This document shows positions 24,435 to 26,598 of a DNA stretch of 26,598 nt, one piece after another. The notes below the pieces were generated by a model. That model searched no databases, was not told the origin of the DNA, and saw nothing but the letters and a program-made list of their open reading frames with translations. The stretch is taken from contig JAITKQ010000016.1 in assembly GCA_031278295.1 (NCBI GenBank), positions 1-26,598 on the forward strand, in the 5' to 3' direction. The stretch's first letter is position 1, and each line of letters starts with the position of its first letter. Both the position numbers and the translations under genes were made by a program. The stretch is from Spirochaetaceae bacterium (GTDB taxonomy: Bacteria > Spirochaetota > Spirochaetia > Treponematales > Breznakiellaceae).

Positions 24435-24450
24435 CGGCGTCCGGACGCCG
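24435..24450. other. Perfect 16-bp palindrome
   Basis: CGGCGTCCGGACGCCG is fully self-complementary. It could be a protein binding site or a short stem; there is no adjacent gene start. Confidence 0.5.
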
Positions 24451-24493
24451 TGCAAGCGAAGCCGGTGATTTCAGGAAAGCCTGCAGCCCGGTG

Positions 24494-24582
24494 CTGTTCC
24501 AAAACTTTGGTTTTGGGGAGACAGGCTTTGCTTGCCCGGCAAGCTCTAAAAAACGCGGTATTACGGGGGCTGTAAAAGAAGT
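24494..24582. repeat. Dispersed intergenic repeat, copy 2
   Basis: Second copy of the element at 16165-16249, from CTGTTCCAAAACTT to GGGGGCTGTAAAAGAAGT. It has small insertions relative to copy 1, mainly in the GTTTTGGGG and GGCTTTGCTTGCC parts. It ends 8 bases before the G22 tract. Confidence 0.8.
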
Positions 24583-24590
24583 CCCGATTC

Positions 24591-24612
24591 GGGGGGGGGG
24601 GGGGGGGGGGGG
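24591..24612 (+). repeat. G22 homopolymer upstream of the U32 gene
   Basis: Twenty-two consecutive G, 225 bp upstream of the U32-family start codon. CATAAT (24623-24628) follows after 10 nt, the same distance as TATAAA from the C14 tract at 11199. The remaining 24613-24789 bases hold a CGCCAATTGGCG palindrome (24713-24724) and a CGCATAA/TTATGCG inverted repeat, but no tRNA or gene that I can identify. The exact count of G may be a sequencing estimate. Confidence 0.9.
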
Positions 24613-24789
24613 TCTTTAAGCGCATAATGAGGCGCGGTTTTATGCGAACGCGCATTTGCGTAGTGAAATGAGCGTCCTCCTTGTACAACAATGATGCGCC
24701 AACATAGTTAGCCGCCAATTGGCGCGGCCTCAGCTTGATCGGGCCTATGGAAAAGTAAACGCCTATGCCCCGTGGACCTAGGGAAGGCA

Positions 24790-24818
24790 TTGGCTTAACT
24801 TGCTAAACAGCGTAGAAT
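24790..24818 (+). promoter_or_regulatory. Promoter of the U32-family gene
   Basis: TTGGCT (24790-24795), a 17-bp spacer and TAGAAT (24813-24818). TAAGGA at 24826-24831 is the ribosome-binding site, 5 nt before the GTG at 24837, so the leader is only about 12 nt. Confidence 0.6.
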
Positions 24819-24836
24819 TGGTTTTAAGGAAACTCC

Positions 24837-26598
24837 GTGAAAAAAATAGAACTGCTCGCGCCGGCCGGTAGTGTAGAAGCCCTCAACGCGGCCGTAAACG
24901 GCGGCGCCGACGCTGTTTACCTGGGGTTGAAAAACTTTAACGCCCGCCTGCGAAGCGTCAATTTTACCTACGCACAGTTTGAACGCGCGTTGCGAAGCCT
25001 TCACCGCGCCGGGCGCAGGCTTTATGTCGCCTTGAATACGGTTTTTGAACAGCGTGAAGCGGACCGCATGTACCAGACCCTGAAGTATTTGTCAAAGTCA
25101 GGCTGCGACGGAATCATCGTTCAGGATTTTGGCGTTGTGCAGATGGCGCGTTCCCATTTTCCGTCTCTGAAAATACATTCGTCTACACAAATGAATGTCG
25201 CCTCGTCAAAGGCGGCCAATTTGCTTTCAAAAGAAGGCCTTACCCGCGCCGTTCTTGCCAGGGAACTATGTTTTGAAGAAATAAAAGCGATACGCGAAAA
25301 TACAAACATTGAGTTGGAAGTTTTCGTTCACGGTGCCATCTGCGTAAGCGAATCGGGGCTCTGCCTTTTTTCAAGTTATCTGGGCGGAAAATCGGCAAAC
25401 CGCGGGATGTGTACGCAGGCGTGCCGCCGGCTTTACCTTACCGGGGGCAAGGAGGGCGCGTACTACTTTAGCCCGCGCGATCTGCGCTTGCTGGAAAAAC
25501 TTCCGGCTCTTGTAAAAACCGGTATAAACGCTTTCAAGGTTGAGGGGCGCATGAAGAACGCCGGCTATGTGGGCTGCGTCGTAAGCGCGTACCGCACGGT
25601 GCTTGACGCGCTTTTAAGCGGCGGCGGGGATGATGCCGTGCGCGACAGCATGGTTTTGGCGGGGAAGCTACTGGAAAATGATTTTGCCCGGCAAAAAACG
25701 GTATTCCATTTTGACGGTACTGATGATGCGGGCGCGTGGTTGAACCCTGCTCAGGACGGGGGAACCGGGGTAAAACTGGGTACTATCAGCGAAATACGGA
25801 ACAAAGGCGGCCTGCGCCTCGCGTTGATCAAACATGGGGGGGACGCAACCCGCGCCGTTACGCCCAAACCGGGCGACTCGCTACGCATACACCGCGCGGA
25901 CGATTCCGGACGCACGGCCTATAAGGTAGGGTATGCCGGGGCCGGAACGGACGCTTCTTTTTGGACTGATGTGCCGGCGGGTTTTGGAGCGGGCGACAGC
26001 GTTTACCTGATAAGTGTAAAGGAAACGGCGCGGCGCGGACGGCCTGTATTGGGGAAAGACGGGGGTGATAAACATGTTTCCGGGCAGCCTGGTTTCGAAA
26101 AAGCGCCGGCTATAAAATTCCCGGTCATAAAAAAAGAAGCGCGGAAAGATTTTCCCGAAGGCCTGTACGTTTCCGTTTCACGTATCGAGGAAATGTATAC
26201 GGTGCAGTCTGTAAAGCCCGCGGCGCTTATACTTTCCGCTTCCGGCGGAAACATAAAGCGCCTGTTGAACGAAAAAAAACCGCTGCCGTTTAGGGCAAAA
26301 GATACAATTCTGTCACTGCCGCCTTTCTTTGCGGAAAGCGAAGCGGCATTTTACGGGGAGGCGCTGGACAGACTCGCCGGGGCGGGGTATTCGCGTTACA
26401 TGATAAACAACCTCGCCCATATACCGTTTTTTAAAAATAAAAACACGGCTTTGATTTCCGGGCCCTGCCTCTATGCCTTTAACCGCTTTGCCGTTTCTTA
26501 TTTGTCCGCCCATCAGCTATACTTTTTTGTTACGCCTCTGGAAAACAACAGGCAGAATCTGGAACGTACTTTTGGCGTGAACGAGCGGGGCGGGGTTT
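24837..26598 (+). CDS. U32 peptidase-family protein, RlhA/TrhP-like (3' end outside window)
   Basis: The 587 visible codons start at GTG 24837 with KKIELLAPAGSVEALNAAV, the standard U32 opening. The signature LEVFVHGAICVSESGLCLFSS and RGMCTQAC supply C169, C176, C192 and C196, which bind a 4Fe-4S cluster in characterised members. Many U32 proteins, once called collagenases, are hydroxylation enzymes for RNA or ubiquinone: RlhA makes 5-hydroxycytidine in 23S rRNA and TrhP (YegQ) acts on tRNA. The long C-terminal part (PGDSLRIHRADDSGR and beyond) points to the larger, RlhA-like form with a DUF3656-type region; RlhA is about 650 residues, so most of the gene is present. The exact substrate is not decided. 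No stop codon occurs before the window end. Confidence 0.88.
   Translation, partial: MKKIELLAPAGSVEALNAAVNGGADAVYLGLKNFNARLRSVNFTYAQFERALRSLHRAGRRLYVALNTVFEQREADRMYQTLKYLSKSGCDGIIVQDFGVVQMARSHFPSLKIHSSTQMNVASSKAANLLSKEGLTRAVLARELCFEEIKAIRENTNIELEVFVHGAICVSESGLCLFSSYLGGKSANRGMCTQACRRLYLTGGKEGAYYFSPRDLRLLEKLPALVKTGINAFKVEGRMKNAGYVGCVVSAYRTVLDALLSGGGDDAVRDSMVLAGKLLENDFARQKTVFHFDGTDDAGAWLNPAQDGGTGVKLGTISEIRNKGGLRLALIKHGGDATRAVTPKPGDSLRIHRADDSGRTAYKVGYAGAGTDASFWTDVPAGFGAGDSVYLISVKETARRGRPVLGKDGGDKHVSGQPGFEKAPAIKFPVIKKEARKDFPEGLYVSVSRIEEMYTVQSVKPAALILSASGGNIKRLLNEKKPLPFRAKDTILSLPPFFAESEAAFYGEALDRLAGAGYSRYMINNLAHIPFFKNKNTALISGPCLYAFNRFAVSYLSAHQLYFFVTPLENNRQNLERTFGVNERGGV

Noticed and set aside
24613..24789. 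Possible tRNA or small RNA upstream of the U32 gene
   Set aside because: There are palindromes, but no cloverleaf, T-loop consensus or other recognisable RNA family could be found.

Overview
The window most likely comes from the chromosome of a treponeme-like spirochaete, perhaps of the gut or termite-gut type. This is inferred from three things. Two lipoproteins carry spirochaete-style lipoboxes (LFTGC, LFGC), one of them with a long GGGV/TISGN beta-helix. Long poly-G tracts recall the phase-variation tracts of Treponema pallidum. The genes include a ClpC with an LGF loop, a CHASE2/cyclase-like membrane protein, a molybdenum-cofactor cluster and a U32 protein. Species cannot be read from the sequence. 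Most coding DNA is fairly GC-rich; the FkbM-type gene at 19.5-20.5 kb is visibly more A/T-rich.

Layout. 1-1062: two tandem arrays of a 22-bp unit (33 units, then 9), each opening with the same AGTGTTTTG leader and separated by a hairpin plus T-run. 1063-1466: GC-rich hairpins, no gene. 1467-6857 (-): a 1796-residue beta-helix surface lipoprotein with about 36 GGGV repeats and a recent internal duplication. 7160-7342: remnant of a flavodoxin-family gene. 7435-8692: phosphoribosyltransferase overlapping rnhB. 8739-11156: CHASE2-like membrane protein with a degenerate cyclase domain. 11157-11554: noncoding, with a C14 tract. 11555-13369 (-): a second lipoprotein, divergent from clpC (13525-16107). 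16414-19124: a tight operon of P-loop MobB-like protein, MoeA and a PflA-like radical SAM protein. 19125-20560: an accessory patch with two G14 tracts, a broken IS5-type transposase and an FkbM-like methyltransferase with one G14 tract inside its reading frame. 20673-24338: a very large GH13 protein with a lysine/proline/serine-rich tail. 24339-24836: terminator, dispersed repeat and a G22 tract. 24837-end: a U32-family (RlhA/TrhP-like) protein cut by the window edge.

How the genes relate. The molybdenum-cofactor operon is the only clear pathway unit: P-loop protein, MoeA and radical SAM protein are separated by 12 bp and a 1-bp overlap, which suggests coupled translation and a role around a molybdoenzyme such as a formate-type oxidoreductase (inference). 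The other genes are mostly single units behind their own promoters.

Three patterns run across the window. First, at least five genes have a good -35/-10 promoter whose -10 box ends only 6-9 nt before the start codon and no Shine-Dalgarno sequence, so leaderless mRNAs are predicted. Two of these promoters (phosphoribosyltransferase and clpC) share a nearly identical module with an inverted repeat in the spacer. Second, four long G/C homopolymers suggest phase variation. Third, broken or eroded genes (flavodoxin, transposase, cyclase active site) and dispersed repeats suggest a genome undergoing decay and rearrangement.
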